Source of the DNA: Bradyrhizobium mercantei
GTDB taxonomy: Bacteria; Pseudomonadota; Alphaproteobacteria; Rhizobiales; Xanthobacteraceae
Reading direction: 5' to 3'
Assembly: GCF_001982635.1 (NCBI RefSeq)
Contig: NZ_MKFI01000003.1
Coordinates: forward strand, 310,001 to 374,000
Length of the DNA stretch: 64,000 bases
In this document: positions 8,997 through 17,621 of the stretch, piece by piece
Position numbering within the stretch: the first letter of the stretch is position 1
How the letters are laid out: the number at the start of each line of letters is the position of its first letter
Made by a program: the position numbers and the translations under genes
Notes under the pieces: model-generated
Seen by the model: only the letters and a program-made list of their open reading frames with translations
Told to the model about the DNA's origin: nothing
Database searches by the model: none

Positions 8997-10661
8997 ATGG
9001 TGCGGCCGGAATTGATCTTCCACAATGGCAAAGTGTTCACGGCGGATGCCGCTGCCAGCCGCGCCGAGGCGATCGCGGTGGCCGGCGGCACGATCGTCGC
9101 CGTCGGCAGCGATCTCGATGTCAAAAGCCTGGCCGGTCCCGGAACCAGGATGGTGGACCTCGGCGGCGGCATGCTGTTGCCCGGTATCGTCGACGTGCAC
9201 AACCATCATCTCCGCGGCGGGCAAGCCGATCTCTATGAATTGAAACTCCTGCCGACGATGTCGTTCGATGCGGTCCTCGAAGCCGTGCGCGCACGGTGCG
9301 CGACGACGAAGCCGGGCGATTGGGTCTTTGGCGGCATCTGGGGAAGTCAACTGGTCGAGGTGATCGGCCGTGCAGGTTCGCTGGCGGCGCTCGATGCGGT
9401 TTCCGGGGCGCATCCGGTGATGCTGCGCGACGACAGCCAGCACAACCGGTGGGTCAATTCTCGTGCGTTGGAGTTGATCGGGATCGACGCCGGCACGCCC
9501 GATCCCCAGGACGGTCAAATCCTGCGCGATGTGGAGACCGGCGCTGCGACCGGGCTGTTGCTGGAGCGAGCCTCGGGGCTCGCCGAGCAGGCGGTCGAGC
9601 GAAGCATCCCGGATCTCGCGGAGCGCAACAAGGCTTCGTGCCGCCGCGCGGTCGAGATTCTCAATGGCTTCGGGGTCACCGCCTTTCAGGATGCGACCAC
9701 GACGCTCCCGTTCCTGGAGGCGCTGGCCGCGCTCGACCGTGCGAATGAGCTCAATGGCTGGTGCGTCGCCTCGCTGCCCGCGCAGCGAACGCTGTCGGGC
9801 GCCGATCTCGTCGGTGACGCGCTGATCGTGCGCCGCGAGTCCTATCGCACCCGTCACGTCCGCCCCGATTTCATCAAGCTGTTCATGGACGGGGTGCCGA
9901 CGACGCGTACCGCCGCCATGCTCACGCCATACCGCGCCACGCGCTTGCAAGGCTGTTGCTTTTGTGGCGATCCCTTGATTTCGATTCCTGACCTGGTGCG
10001 GTGGATCGCAAAGGCCGAGAAACACCGGATGCGGGTCAAGGTGCATTGCACCGGCGATGCCGCGGTTCGCGATACGCTCGATGCCATCGACGTCGTGCGC
10101 AGCTTCAACGGACCCGGAAACGGCGCCGGTGCCACCCACCAGATCGCGCATGCGGGCTTCGTTGCCCCCGCCGATATTCCGCGCTTCCGCGCGCTCGATG
10201 TCGCAGCCGACCTGTCGCCGATCATCTGGTATCCCGGCCCGATCCAGGAAGCCATCCGCGCGGCGATGCCGGAGGATCGCGCCGACTGCTATTGGCCGCT
10301 TCGCGATTTCCACGCCGCCGGCGCGTTGATGGCGGCCGGATCAGACTGGCCGGTTGTGGCCAATCCGGACCCCTGGCTCGGGATCGAAGGGATGATCACG
10401 CGCCGCAATCCGCGGGGCGGATATGATGGCGCGCTGTGGCCGGAGCAGGCCCTCGATCTCGAGACGGTGCTGCGCATCTACACCGTCAACGCGGCGCAGG
10501 CGATGGGCTTGTCCGATCTCACCGGGTCGATCGAGGCCGGAAAGTCGGCGGATTTCATCCTGGTCGATCGCGACTTGTTCGCGATCGCGCCGGAGCTTCT
10601 ATCGCGGACCAAGGTGCTTTCGACATGGTTCGAGGGCCGTCAGGTTCACGAGGCCGGATGA
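8997..10661 (+). CDS. YtcJ-like metal-dependent amidohydrolase
   Basis: A 554-residue amidohydrolase of the YtcJ/NfdA (amidohydrolase_3) group. The N-terminal small beta domain (LIFHNGKVFTAD) leads into the TIM barrel with the first metal motif VDVHNHH near residue 63-69, a KLFMDGVP segment near residue 300 carrying the Lys/Asp-type metal-site region, HCTGDAA near residue 350, HQIAHAGF near 380, and the last-strand Asp in AAGSDWPVVANPDP near residue 446. The substrate is unknown; relatives hydrolyse N-substituted formamides and similar amides. It starts 12 bases after the small membrane gene, with a GAGGG-type element upstream. The MFS transporter 230 bases downstream could import its substrate, which is inference. 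Confidence 0.88.
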   Translation: MVRPELIFHNGKVFTADAAASRAEAIAVAGGTIVAVGSDLDVKSLAGPGTRMVDLGGGMLLPGIVDVHNHHLRGGQADLYELKLLPTMSFDAVLEAVRARCATTKPGDWVFGGIWGSQLVEVIGRAGSLAALDAVSGAHPVMLRDDSQHNRWVNSRALELIGIDAGTPDPQDGQILRDVETGAATGLLLERASGLAEQAVERSIPDLAERNKASCRRAVEILNGFGVTAFQDATTTLPFLEALAALDRANELNGWCVASLPAQRTLSGADLVGDALIVRRESYRTRHVRPDFIKLFMDGVPTTRTAAMLTPYRATRLQGCCFCGDPLISIPDLVRWIAKAEKHRMRVKVHCTGDAAVRDTLDAIDVVRSFNGPGNGAGATHQIAHAGFVAPADIPRFRALDVAADLSPIIWYPGPIQEAIRAAMPEDRADCYWPLRDFHAAGALMAAGSDWPVVANPDPWLGIEGMITRRNPRGGYDGALWPEQALDLETVLRIYTVNAAQAMGLSDLTGSIEAGKSADFILVDRDLFAIAPELLSRTKVLSTWFEGRQVHEAG

Positions 10662-10890
10662 AAACTCACGCGTGCCGGCTCGAAAGGACCTCTTGGAAGA
10701 TGACATGCCTTTCCCGACTTTCGGGATTGCCGCGTGAGAAATTCTAGCCGCCGTTCAAATTCGGCGGGAAGGCACCGTTTCTGAACGGCGCCGCTATTCT
10801 CGTGCCGGATACCTCCATCCCGTTTGCCGGAGGTGTCGCCTCGAGCAAACCTCGGCATAGTCCGCGCACAAAAGAAACGTGCGAGGAAAC

Positions 10891-12180
10891 ATGACTGAGA
10901 GCATCGTTGATGCCGTAGCGCCGTCGGTCGCGGCGCCTGGCGCAGTGTCGCCACGAAAAGTGTTTTGGGCGACCTGGTTCGGCTGGATGCTCGATGGCTT
11001 CGATTCCTCGATGTATGCCTACATCCTGGTCGGCGCGCTGAGCGAATTGCTGCCTGCGAGCGGCATCGAGCCGAGCAAGGCCAATATCGGCATCTATGGC
11101 GGCTTGCTGTTCTCCATCTTCATGCTGGGCTGGGCCTGCTCGATGGTCTGGGGCTGGGCCGCGGACCGCTACGGGCGGGTCAAGATCATGTGCTGGACGG
11201 TTCTGGTCTACTCGCTGTTCACGGCGTTGTGCGGGCTTGCCACCGGGATCGTGATGTTCGCACTGTTTCGCTTTGTTGCCGGGTTCGGCATCGGCGGCGA
11301 ATGGGCCGCGGGCACGCCGCTGCTGCAGGAATCCGTGCCGGAGAACACGCGGGTGCGGCTCGCCGGATGGCTGCATACGGCGACGCCGACCGGGCTGTTC
11401 CTCGCCGCTGCGGTGACGCTTGCGATCGGCAGCACGCTCGGCTGGCGCGGCATGTTCCTGCTCGGCATCCTGCCGGCGCTGCTGATTGCATATCTGCGCA
11501 GCAACATTCCCGAGCCCGAACGCCACGCATCGCACGAGCAGCCTCCAGTCTCGGCCCTGTTCGCCGGCGATCAGGCGCAGACCACCTGGGCCGCGGCGCT
11601 GATGATGGCCTGCATCATCTTCGGCCTGTGGTCGTCGAACTTCTGGGCGCCCACCGTGATCTCGACCAAGCTGGTTGCCGCGGGCGCGACGCCGGCGCAT
11701 GCGCAGGAGATGGGCGCGGTAGCCGGGCTGATCACCAATGTCGGCACGCTGATCGGCTGCTTCCTGGTGCCATGGATAACCAACTGGTTCGGCAGCCGGC
11801 GTCGCACTGCGGTGCTGTTCTTCATCGGCGGGTTGATCTCCGTCGTGGTCTCCTACCTGGTCGCGATCGAATGGCTCGACAGCCTGACGCTGTTCATGGT
11901 GCTGCTGCCGGTGCTCGGCTTCTTCACCAATGGCGTGTTCGGCCTGTTCACGATCTGGCTGCCGGAGATGTTTCCGTCGGCGCTGCGCGGCTCGGGCTCA
12001 GGCTTCGCCTTCAGCATGGGCCGCGTGCTCGGCGCCGCCGGCCCGACCCTGATCGGCACGCTCGCCGCCCGCACCGGCAGCTTCCCGCTGGCGATCTCGA
12101 TGCTGTCGCTGATCTATGTGATCGGCCTGCCGCTGATCGCGCTGGCGCCGGAGACGGCCGGCAAGCCGCTGGCGAGATAG
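10891..12180 (+). CDS. MFS transporter, organic-acid/aromatic-acid symporter type
   Basis: A 429-residue twelve-helix major facilitator. The loop 2-3 motif A appears as WGWAADRYGRVK (about residues 87-98), and the first helix carries the WFGWMLDGFDSSMY segment typical of the metabolite:H+ and aromatic-acid:H+ symporter groups. The start at 10891 is chosen for the GAGGAAAC element just upstream; a GTG four codons earlier would include that ribosome site. The substrate is not determined. It follows the amidohydrolase in the same direction, suggesting uptake of a compound that enzyme processes, but a 230-base gap with its own possible promoter separates them. It converges with opgC. Confidence 0.87.
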   Translation: MTESIVDAVAPSVAAPGAVSPRKVFWATWFGWMLDGFDSSMYAYILVGALSELLPASGIEPSKANIGIYGGLLFSIFMLGWACSMVWGWAADRYGRVKIMCWTVLVYSLFTALCGLATGIVMFALFRFVAGFGIGGEWAAGTPLLQESVPENTRVRLAGWLHTATPTGLFLAAAVTLAIGSTLGWRGMFLLGILPALLIAYLRSNIPEPERHASHEQPPVSALFAGDQAQTTWAAALMMACIIFGLWSSNFWAPTVISTKLVAAGATPAHAQEMGAVAGLITNVGTLIGCFLVPWITNWFGSRRRTAVLFFIGGLISVVVSYLVAIEWLDSLTLFMVLLPVLGFFTNGVFGLFTIWLPEMFPSALRGSGSGFAFSMGRVLGAAGPTLIGTLAARTGSFPLAISMLSLIYVIGLPLIALAPETAGKPLAR

Positions 12181-12239
12181 CGTTCAAGGCGCTCTCTGGG
12201 CGTGGCCGGCCCGGCCGCGTTCTGTCACCCGCGAAAGGG

Positions 12240-13412
12240 CTATTCCGCCGGCTTCGCGGCCAATGATGCCTGCGCATCCACGGGCTTCTTTGCAGGCGCC
12301 TTGTCGACTTTCTTCGACCAGGAACGGTAATAGGCCAGAATGGTCATCAGCACGATGCCGACAATGCTGACCACGATCTGCATCCAGAGGCTGCCGGAGA
12401 CCTCGACCAGCAGCACATGCGCGATGACCGCGAGGAAAACGCCGGTGCAGAACACCTCCAGCGACTGCTGACCGCATTTGATGATTGGCTGCATGATCGG
12501 CCATTCGTATCCAGCCCATTCGCGCGGCAGGAAGCGCGTGACGAAGAAGGCGAGCACCACGAAGTGCAGCACGCGATAGGGCGCGAGGTTGGTCTTGTCG
12601 TTCGGGTTGAACGCATCATAGAGCCAGGCCGGCATCGCCTGTCCCAGTTCCGGGAAACGGCCCGCCAGGGTCATCACCAGCGCGAACAGCAGATAGGCGC
12701 CGCCAAGCCACAGGAAGGCGCGCGAGCGGATGAAGGTGATCGACTCACTGGCACCGCCGAGCGCGAACCAGCCGCCGAACACAAACAGGAACTGCCAGCA
12801 GAACGGGTTGAAGTACCACGTGCCGGAGGGATAGGCCGGCAGATTCCAGTCGAAATGGCGGGCCGCGAGATAGAGCAGGAACGAGGCCAGCAGCGTCAGA
12901 TTGAGCTTGCGCAGCATCGCCCACAGCACCAGCGGATAGCAGACCATCAGCGCGATATAGAGCGGCAGCACGTCCATGTTGACCGGCTTGAACGCCAGGA
13001 TCAGACCTTGATAGAGCGTCTCGGCCGGGTTGTGCATGAAGCCCGCGACGTTGAACTCGTTCTGCAGGTTAGGGTCATGGTAGCGCTGGGAGAGATAGCC
13101 GATCTCGGCGATGTAAATCACGAACAGCAGGACGTGCGCGACATAGATCTGCCAGGCCCGCTTGATCAGACGGGTGGCGCCGATCACGGTGCCGCGCTCG
13201 AGCATCATTCGCGCATAGACGAAGGACGCGGTGTAGCCGGAGATGAAGACGAACAGGTCGGCCGCGTCGCTGAAGCCGAAATTCTTCTGCGTGATCCAGT
13301 TCACCGCGTTGTTCGGGATGTGATCGAGATAGATCGCCCAGTTGGCGAAGCCACGCAGCAGATCGAGGCGATAGTCGCGGCCACGCGGCGGCAGAACAGC
13401 CTTGACGTCCAT
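12240..13412 (-). CDS. opgC: OpgC-family periplasmic glucan acyl (succinyl) transferase
   Basis: A 390-residue inner-membrane acyltransferase of the OpgC_C/acyltransferase-3-like family. The N-terminal signature RDYRLDLLRGFANWAIYLDHIP (residues 13-34, RLDLLRG core) is diagnostic, and about ten membrane helices follow, ending in a short Lys/Ala-rich cytoplasmic tail. OpgC proteins add succinyl groups to osmoregulated periplasmic glucans (in rhizobia cyclic beta-glucans), changing envelope charge in low-osmolarity growth. A GGGAG element precedes the ATG. No glucan synthase gene is adjacent. The function is inferred from the family; acetyl rather than succinyl transfer cannot be excluded. Confidence 0.86.
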   Translation of the reverse strand: MDVKAVLPPRGRDYRLDLLRGFANWAIYLDHIPNNAVNWITQKNFGFSDAADLFVFISGYTASFVYARMMLERGTVIGATRLIKRAWQIYVAHVLLFVIYIAEIGYLSQRYHDPNLQNEFNVAGFMHNPAETLYQGLILAFKPVNMDVLPLYIALMVCYPLVLWAMLRKLNLTLLASFLLYLAARHFDWNLPAYPSGTWYFNPFCWQFLFVFGGWFALGGASESITFIRSRAFLWLGGAYLLFALVMTLAGRFPELGQAMPAWLYDAFNPNDKTNLAPYRVLHFVVLAFFVTRFLPREWAGYEWPIMQPIIKCGQQSLEVFCTGVFLAVIAHVLLVEVSGSLWMQIVVSIVGIVLMTILAYYRSWSKKVDKAPAKKPVDAQASLAAKPAE

Positions 13413-13595
13413 CGGTTCGCTCCCATCCCAAGTGCCCGCGCGTCCGGTCGCGGGTCGCCCACCACGTCATACTAGAACATGATTTCGACGGTTGTGTATT
13501 GGTTTGTGGGAAAGGATCGTGCTCGACAGCAGACCAAACAACAATTTGGATCAAATGGTTGCGGCCACCGAAGCTAGGACGCGGGGCCAGTGCGT
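13413..13595. other. Leader of opgC and spacer
   Basis: The non-coding stretch between opgC and the TetR gene totals 315 bases. This left part is A/T-richer than its surroundings near 13475-13560 and probably holds the opgC promoter (minus strand); I could not fix -35/-10 boxes. The right part is the palindrome listed next. Confidence 0.4.
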
Positions 13596-13708
13596 AGGAT
13601 GGGTGGAGCGCAGCGATACCCATCATCATTTCGCCGCCGGCTCGATGGGTATCATGGAGTTTATCATCGGGCCGCGCGTTGCGCGGACCCGTTGGCTCCA
13701 CCCATCCT
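13596..13708. repeat. Long intergenic palindrome (GGATGGGTGGAGC family)
   Basis: Perfect 14-bp outer arms AGGATGGGTGGAGC (13596-13609) and GCTCCACCCATCCT (13695-13708) enclose an inner pair GATACCCAT/ATGGGTATC. The structure is of the REP/BIME-like intergenic kind seen repeatedly in this window. It sits directly downstream of the TetR gene and could act as a transcript end. Confidence 0.7.
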
Positions 13709-13727
13709 CCGAGAGCCGAGTCCCTGG

Positions 13728-14342
13728 CTAGCGCGCGACGAACCCGTTGTGCAGCGTGGTGAACAGCGCCTTGCCCTTCTTCACCAGATCGTATTTGCGG
13801 CCGTAGAGCAGCCAGACCGCGGTGAGGTGGCACATCCCGCCCATCATCAGCGACATCGCGGTGTAGGGATCGAGGTTGCGGCGATAGGTGCCGGCGCGGC
13901 TCGCCTGCTTGATCAACTGCACATAGCGCAGCGCGTATTTGTCGACCGCCTTCTTGATCCGCGGCTCGGCGGCGAGCACGCTCGGCCAGATCTCCAGGAA
14001 GAACACGCGGCCCCAGCTCGGGTTGTCCTTGATGTACTGGAAGTTGGTCAGGAAGATGATGCGGAGCTGTTCGACCGGGTCGCCGCCCTTCACCAGCAGC
14101 GGCTCGGTCTTCTGATACAGCGCCTCGAAATTGCCCTCGGGCACGTCGAGCACCAGCGCGCGCTTGTCCTCGAAATAATCGTAGATGCTGGAGAGCGGTA
14201 CTTTCGCCGCGGCGGCGACCTCGGTGAGCGAGGTGCCGTCGATGCCTCTTTCGCCGAACAGCTTGGTCGCCGCCGAGAGGATCTGCTCGCGCCGGTCGCG
14301 GCTGCGTTGTTGCTTGAGCTTAAGCGTCGTCCCCGAAGCCAC
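13728..14342 (-). CDS. TetR-family regulator next to acyl-CoA dehydrogenase
   Basis: A 204-residue TetR repressor. The N-terminal helix-turn-helix is clear: RREQILSAATKLFGERG, then TSLTEVAAAAKVPLSSIYDYF (about residues 18-60), followed by an all-helical ligand domain ending in KKGKALFTTLHNGF. The start is taken as the GTG at 14342, which has an AGGAG element eight bases upstream; the frame continues open further up, but that DNA belongs to the neighbouring gene's far end. It lies downstream of the acyl-CoA dehydrogenase on the same strand (88-base gap), a layout typical of regulators of fatty-acid or branched-chain acyl-CoA breakdown. Ligand unknown. Confidence 0.87.
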   Translation of the reverse strand: MASGTTLKLKQQRSRDRREQILSAATKLFGERGIDGTSLTEVAAAAKVPLSSIYDYFEDKRALVLDVPEGNFEALYQKTEPLLVKGGDPVEQLRIIFLTNFQYIKDNPSWGRVFFLEIWPSVLAAEPRIKKAVDKYALRYVQLIKQASRAGTYRRNLDPYTAMSLMMGGMCHLTAVWLLYGRKYDLVKKGKALFTTLHNGFVAR

Positions 14343-14430
14343 GTCCGTCTCCTGGCGTCCCGCAAAAACACTAAGGCAGCGGGATCGGAACACAAGCGCT
14401 ATTGCAGCAATATACAACGTCGGCTTGTCG

Positions 14431-15603
14431 TCAGACCGGCGCCTTGCGCCGTTCATGGCTGCGAATCGCGTGGCGGGCGATGATCTGGCGCATGATCTCG
14501 GATGTGCCGTCGAGAATGCGGACCACCCGCGTTTCCCGCCAGATCCGTTCGATCGGAAGGTCCTTGGCATAACCGGCACCACCAAACAGCTGCATGGTCG
14601 TGTCGGCCACGCGCTGCACCATGTCGGCGCCGGTATATTTGGAGAGCGCGGCCGCGGCGGTGCGGGCAGCGGCGTCGCCCTGGTCGTAGCGCCAGGCCGC
14701 CTCATAGGCGACAAGGCGCGCGGCGTGCAGCGCGCTCGCCATGTCGGCGATCTGCCATTCGATCCCCTGATGGTCGCGCAGCTTGCGTCCGAACGCCTCG
14801 CGCTTCGACACATGGTCGAGCGCGTAGTCGAGAAGCTGGCTCGCCGCACCGACGCAATAGGCGCCCCAATGCGTGCGGCCGGCATCCAGGCACCGCATCG
14901 CGATGGCGAAACCGTCGCCCTCCTGGCCCAGCAGGTTCTGGCGCGGAACGCGGCAATTCTCGAACATCACCTCGGCATGTTCCGAGCCGCGGCCGGCGGC
15001 CATCTCGACCACGCGGCCGATGGAGAGGCCCGGCGTCGTCGCGTCGACGACAAAGGCCGCGATGCCCTTTGCCCCCGCGGTCGGATCGAGCGTGGCGAAC
15101 ACGGTGAAGACGCCGGCCACCGGCGCATTGGTGATGTAGGTCTTGCGGCCGTCGAGCACGTAATGATCGCCGTCCCGCCGCGCCAGGGTCTGGATGCGGG
15201 CGGCATCCGATCCCGCGTTCGGCTCGGTCAGCGCGAAAGCGCCGATCACGCGGCCACTGGCGAGTTCCGGCAGCCAACGGTCGCGCACGGCGGGTTGCGC
15301 GAAAAACTCGATCGCCTTCGATCCGATGTGAACGTTCACCCCGCTCAGATAGTAGAAGGCGGTATGTGCCTTGGCGAGCTCCTCGATCGCGATGCAGCTG
15401 CCGAGCATCGACAGGCCAAGCCCGCCGAATTGCTTCGGCGTGTTGGTGCCGAACAATCCCATCCGGCGCAGGCCCGCCATCGCGCTTTCCGGCACCTCGC
15501 CGGTCGCCTCGATCGCGGCATCGTGGGGCTGAAGCTCACCGCGCACGAATTCGCGTACCCGGCTTTGCAGGACGCGGAGGTCGTCGGGAAGCTGGAAGTG
15601 CAT
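14431..15603 (-). CDS. Acyl-CoA dehydrogenase family protein
   Basis: A 390-residue FAD-dependent acyl-CoA dehydrogenase-fold protein. Residue landmarks: N-terminal helical domain, then GAFALTEPNAGSDAA (about 125-139, the FAD/substrate loop), the beta domain with YVLDGRKTYITNA, and the C-terminal helical bundle with MQLFGGAGYAKDLPIER. The start at 15603 begins at MHFQLPDD, where the family normally starts. The usual catalytic Glu position in EGTSEI reads LDGTSEI here (Asp instead of Glu), so the base may lie elsewhere as in isovaleryl-CoA dehydrogenases, or catalysis may be altered. Substrate unknown. A TTCGAA inverted repeat sits 13 bases upstream, and a TetR gene follows. Confidence 0.88.
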   Translation of the reverse strand: MHFQLPDDLRVLQSRVREFVRGELQPHDAAIEATGEVPESAMAGLRRMGLFGTNTPKQFGGLGLSMLGSCIAIEELAKAHTAFYYLSGVNVHIGSKAIEFFAQPAVRDRWLPELASGRVIGAFALTEPNAGSDAARIQTLARRDGDHYVLDGRKTYITNAPVAGVFTVFATLDPTAGAKGIAAFVVDATTPGLSIGRVVEMAAGRGSEHAEVMFENCRVPRQNLLGQEGDGFAIAMRCLDAGRTHWGAYCVGAASQLLDYALDHVSKREAFGRKLRDHQGIEWQIADMASALHAARLVAYEAAWRYDQGDAAARTAAAALSKYTGADMVQRVADTTMQLFGGAGYAKDLPIERIWRETRVVRILDGTSEIMRQIIARHAIRSHERRKAPV

Positions 15604-15615
15604 GGGCGCACCAAA

Positions 15616-15632
15616 TTCGAATAATCTTCGAA
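15616..15632. promoter_or_regulatory. TTCGAA-N5-TTCGAA operator candidate
   Basis: Two TTCGAA words spaced by five bases form an imperfect 17-base palindrome 13 bases upstream of the acyl-CoA dehydrogenase start. Its location over the likely leader fits binding by the TetR protein encoded downstream of that gene; this link is inference. Confidence 0.4.
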
Positions 15633-15827
15633 AAATGTGCGCCGTCGTCCCGGCGATGTCAAGATTTGCGGGAGCGTCAGGGACGCAAGGCGGTGTGCGC
15701 GGGACGATGGGCAAGACCGGCCGGGAGTGTCGGAATCTTGCCAACGGCGTTTCCGCCGCAAGTTTGTCCATTTCTTGCGCGACAAAACCACGAGTTGTGA
15801 GTAGGTAGTTTGTCGCTGGGGGGAGAA

Positions 15828-16925
15828 ATGACGCTGCACTGGCTTCAATCGGCTCGTTCCGCACGTAGCATCATTGGTCTTGCCGCAGCCCTCATGATCG
15901 GGCTTGCGTCGCCGGCGACAGCACAACAGGCCTCCGGCACCGCGCTCGCCAGGGTGCTGGTGCTCGGCACCGGCGGCACCATCGCGGGCCAGGCCAATGC
16001 GCGCGCCGGCAATGCCTATGATTCAGGCAAGGTCAGCGCGGCGAACCTGATCGCGGCCATTCCGGGCATCGACAGGCTCGCCCAGATCTCGGCCGAACAG
16101 ATTTCGTCGATCGGCTCGCAGGACATGAACGACAAGGTCTGGTTCGACCTCGTCAAGCGCATCCGCGCGGCAATCGACAACAAGGAGGTCGATGGCGTCG
16201 TCATCACCCATGGCACCGACACGATGGAGGAGACCGCGTTCTTCCTGCAAAACGTGCTGGACACCGACATCCCCGTCGTGCTGGTCGGATCGATGCGGCC
16301 CTCGACCGCGATCGGCGCCGATGGGCCGGCCAATCTTTACGATGCGATGCGGGTCGCCTCTGCCCCGGAGTCCCGCGGCCGCGGCGTGCTCGTGGTGCTC
16401 AACGACACCATCCACGGGGCGAGGTGGGTGCAGAAGACCAATACCACCAGCGTCCAGACATTCCGTTCGCCCGATGTCGGGCCCGTCGGTTATGTCGACA
16501 CCGGCTCGCTGCGCTTCCTGCAACCGGCCATTCCGGCGAAGGCTGCCAAGCTGAAGCTGCCGGACGCGCCGCCATTGCCGCGGGTCGACATCATCTATTC
16601 GCACGCCAACATGGATGCCGCTGAGGTCGAGGATGCGGTCAAGCGCGGCGCCAAGGGCATCGTGCTGGCCGGCGTCGGCGACGGCAACTCGTCGAAAAGC
16701 GCGATCGATGCGCTGGCCGCCGCGGCGAAGCAGGGTGTCGTGGTGGTGCGTTCGACCCGGGTCGGCTCGGGCTATGTGAACCGCAACGTCGAAGTCGAGG
16801 ACGACAAGCTCGGCTTTGCGGTCTCGCTCGATCTCAATCCGCAGAAGGCGCGGGTGTTGCTTGAACTGCTGATCGCGAACGGCGTCACCGAACCCGGTGC
16901 GGTTCAGCAGGCGTTCGCGCAGTAG
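15828..16925 (+). CDS. Periplasmic type II L-asparaginase
   Basis: Hydrolyses L-asparagine (often also glutamine) to the acid and ammonia. The 365-residue protein begins with a Sec signal peptide (hydrophobic core about residues 13-29, cleavage near PATA-QQ at 32-33), so it acts in the periplasm. Catalytic landmarks are intact: GTGGTIAG with the nucleophilic Thr at residue 51, THGTDTMEET with Thr130-Asp131, and the SMRPSTAIGADGPAN segment. The ATG at 15828 has a strong GGGGGAGAA ribosome site, deciding it over the upstream in-frame codon at 15810. Length and motifs match the bacterial type II enzyme. It is convergent with the sigma-factor gene, with only four bases between stop codons. Confidence 0.93.
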   Translation: MTLHWLQSARSARSIIGLAAALMIGLASPATAQQASGTALARVLVLGTGGTIAGQANARAGNAYDSGKVSAANLIAAIPGIDRLAQISAEQISSIGSQDMNDKVWFDLVKRIRAAIDNKEVDGVVITHGTDTMEETAFFLQNVLDTDIPVVLVGSMRPSTAIGADGPANLYDAMRVASAPESRGRGVLVVLNDTIHGARWVQKTNTTSVQTFRSPDVGPVGYVDTGSLRFLQPAIPAKAAKLKLPDAPPLPRVDIIYSHANMDAAEVEDAVKRGAKGIVLAGVGDGNSSKSAIDALAAAAKQGVVVVRSTRVGSGYVNRNVEVEDDKLGFAVSLDLNPQKARVLLELLIANGVTEPGAVQQAFAQ

Positions 16926-16929
16926 ACCG

Positions 16930-17448
16930 TCAGTTTTGACGCGCCGGCGGGCTTGGCCTGCGGGCCTTGCTCGCGGCTCGCCGCGCCGCGAGCAGCAGGC
17001 CGCGGGCTTCCGCGATGCGCGACATCACGGTGGTGACGGGAACGCCAGTGACCTCGGCGATCTCCTTGTAGGAGAGATCGATGATTTCGCGCAGTGCGAT
17101 GACCTCGCCGAGTGACGCGGGCAGGTCCTCGATCAGTTGACGGATGGTCGGGGTCTCACGCTGTTCCGGCGTTGCCGTCGTGTCGACAGCTGCCTTCGGC
17201 GTCGTACGGCCAAGTCTTTCCTCGCAGACGGACTTGAGGATCGCGAGCAGCCACGGCCTGATGGCGCTGCCGCGCAATCCGTCGAACTGGCGCAGTGCGC
17301 GCAGATAGCATTCCTGCACGGCCTGTTCGGCGTCCGCCTCGGTTCGCATCAGGATCTGGGCGAATGCATAGGCATCGTCGAGCCATGGCAGCGCGGCGTC
17401 ACGAAACTGCTGCGCCGTTTTGTTCCCGGCCTCCGCGCTTCGCATCAT
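16930..17448 (-). CDS. ECF-like sigma-70 family factor
   Basis: A 172-residue RNA-polymerase sigma factor. Region 2 is present (residues about 18-80, including EADAEQAVQECYLRALRQFDGLRG), and region 4 carries the helix-turn-helix LREIIDLSYKEIAEVTGVPVTTVMSRIAEAR (about 130-158). There is no region 1 or 3, as in extracytoplasmic-function factors. The ATG pair at 17448/17445 is chosen because domain 2 starts just after it; the preceding in-frame stretch is not sigma-like. No anti-sigma gene with a zinc-binding fold is adjacent, which is unusual for the class; instead it is divergent from an AraC regulator across a 173-base gap holding a perfect inverted repeat. Confidence 0.88.
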   Translation of the reverse strand: MMRSAEAGNKTAQQFRDAALPWLDDAYAFAQILMRTEADAEQAVQECYLRALRQFDGLRGSAIRPWLLAILKSVCEERLGRTTPKAAVDTTATPEQRETPTIRQLIEDLPASLGEVIALREIIDLSYKEIAEVTGVPVTTVMSRIAEARGLLLAARRAASKARRPSPPARQN

Positions 17449-17571
17449 AGGGTTGCATCTCGTGAATAGCTTTACCGTCAATCGGCGGAGTGGTATCAGG
17501 CTCCCCGCCGGAGTCGTGGACCGTCGCGCCAAGCGTAGGGACAGGAACGACATGCCAACGCCGGGCAGCAA

Positions 17572-17603
17572 GCGATCGATCGTATTGCGTCGTGATCGAT
17601 CGC
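17572..17603. promoter_or_regulatory. 10-bp perfect inverted repeat in divergent promoter
   Basis: GCGATCGATC (17572-17581) and GATCGATCGC (17594-17603) are perfect inverted arms with a 12-base spacer, ending 18 bases before the AraC start and about 125 bases upstream of the sigma gene. Position and symmetry suggest a dimeric-regulator site acting on the AraC gene. Identity of the binder is unknown. Confidence 0.5.
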
Positions 17604-17621
17604 GCGTTCGGAGCACGGATC

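Noticed and set aside
8475..10313. A 612-codon minus-strand frame
   Set aside because: It is opposite the amidohydrolase and the small membrane gene, with no conserved pattern.
14343..14885. N-terminal extension of the TetR frame into the acyl-CoA dehydrogenase gene
   Set aside because: The TetR domain begins right after the GTG with a ribosome site at 14342; the extension is out-of-frame coding DNA of the neighbour.
15604..15864. Upstream extension of the acyl-CoA dehydrogenase frame
   Set aside because: It overlaps the asparaginase start region and does not resemble the family N-terminus.
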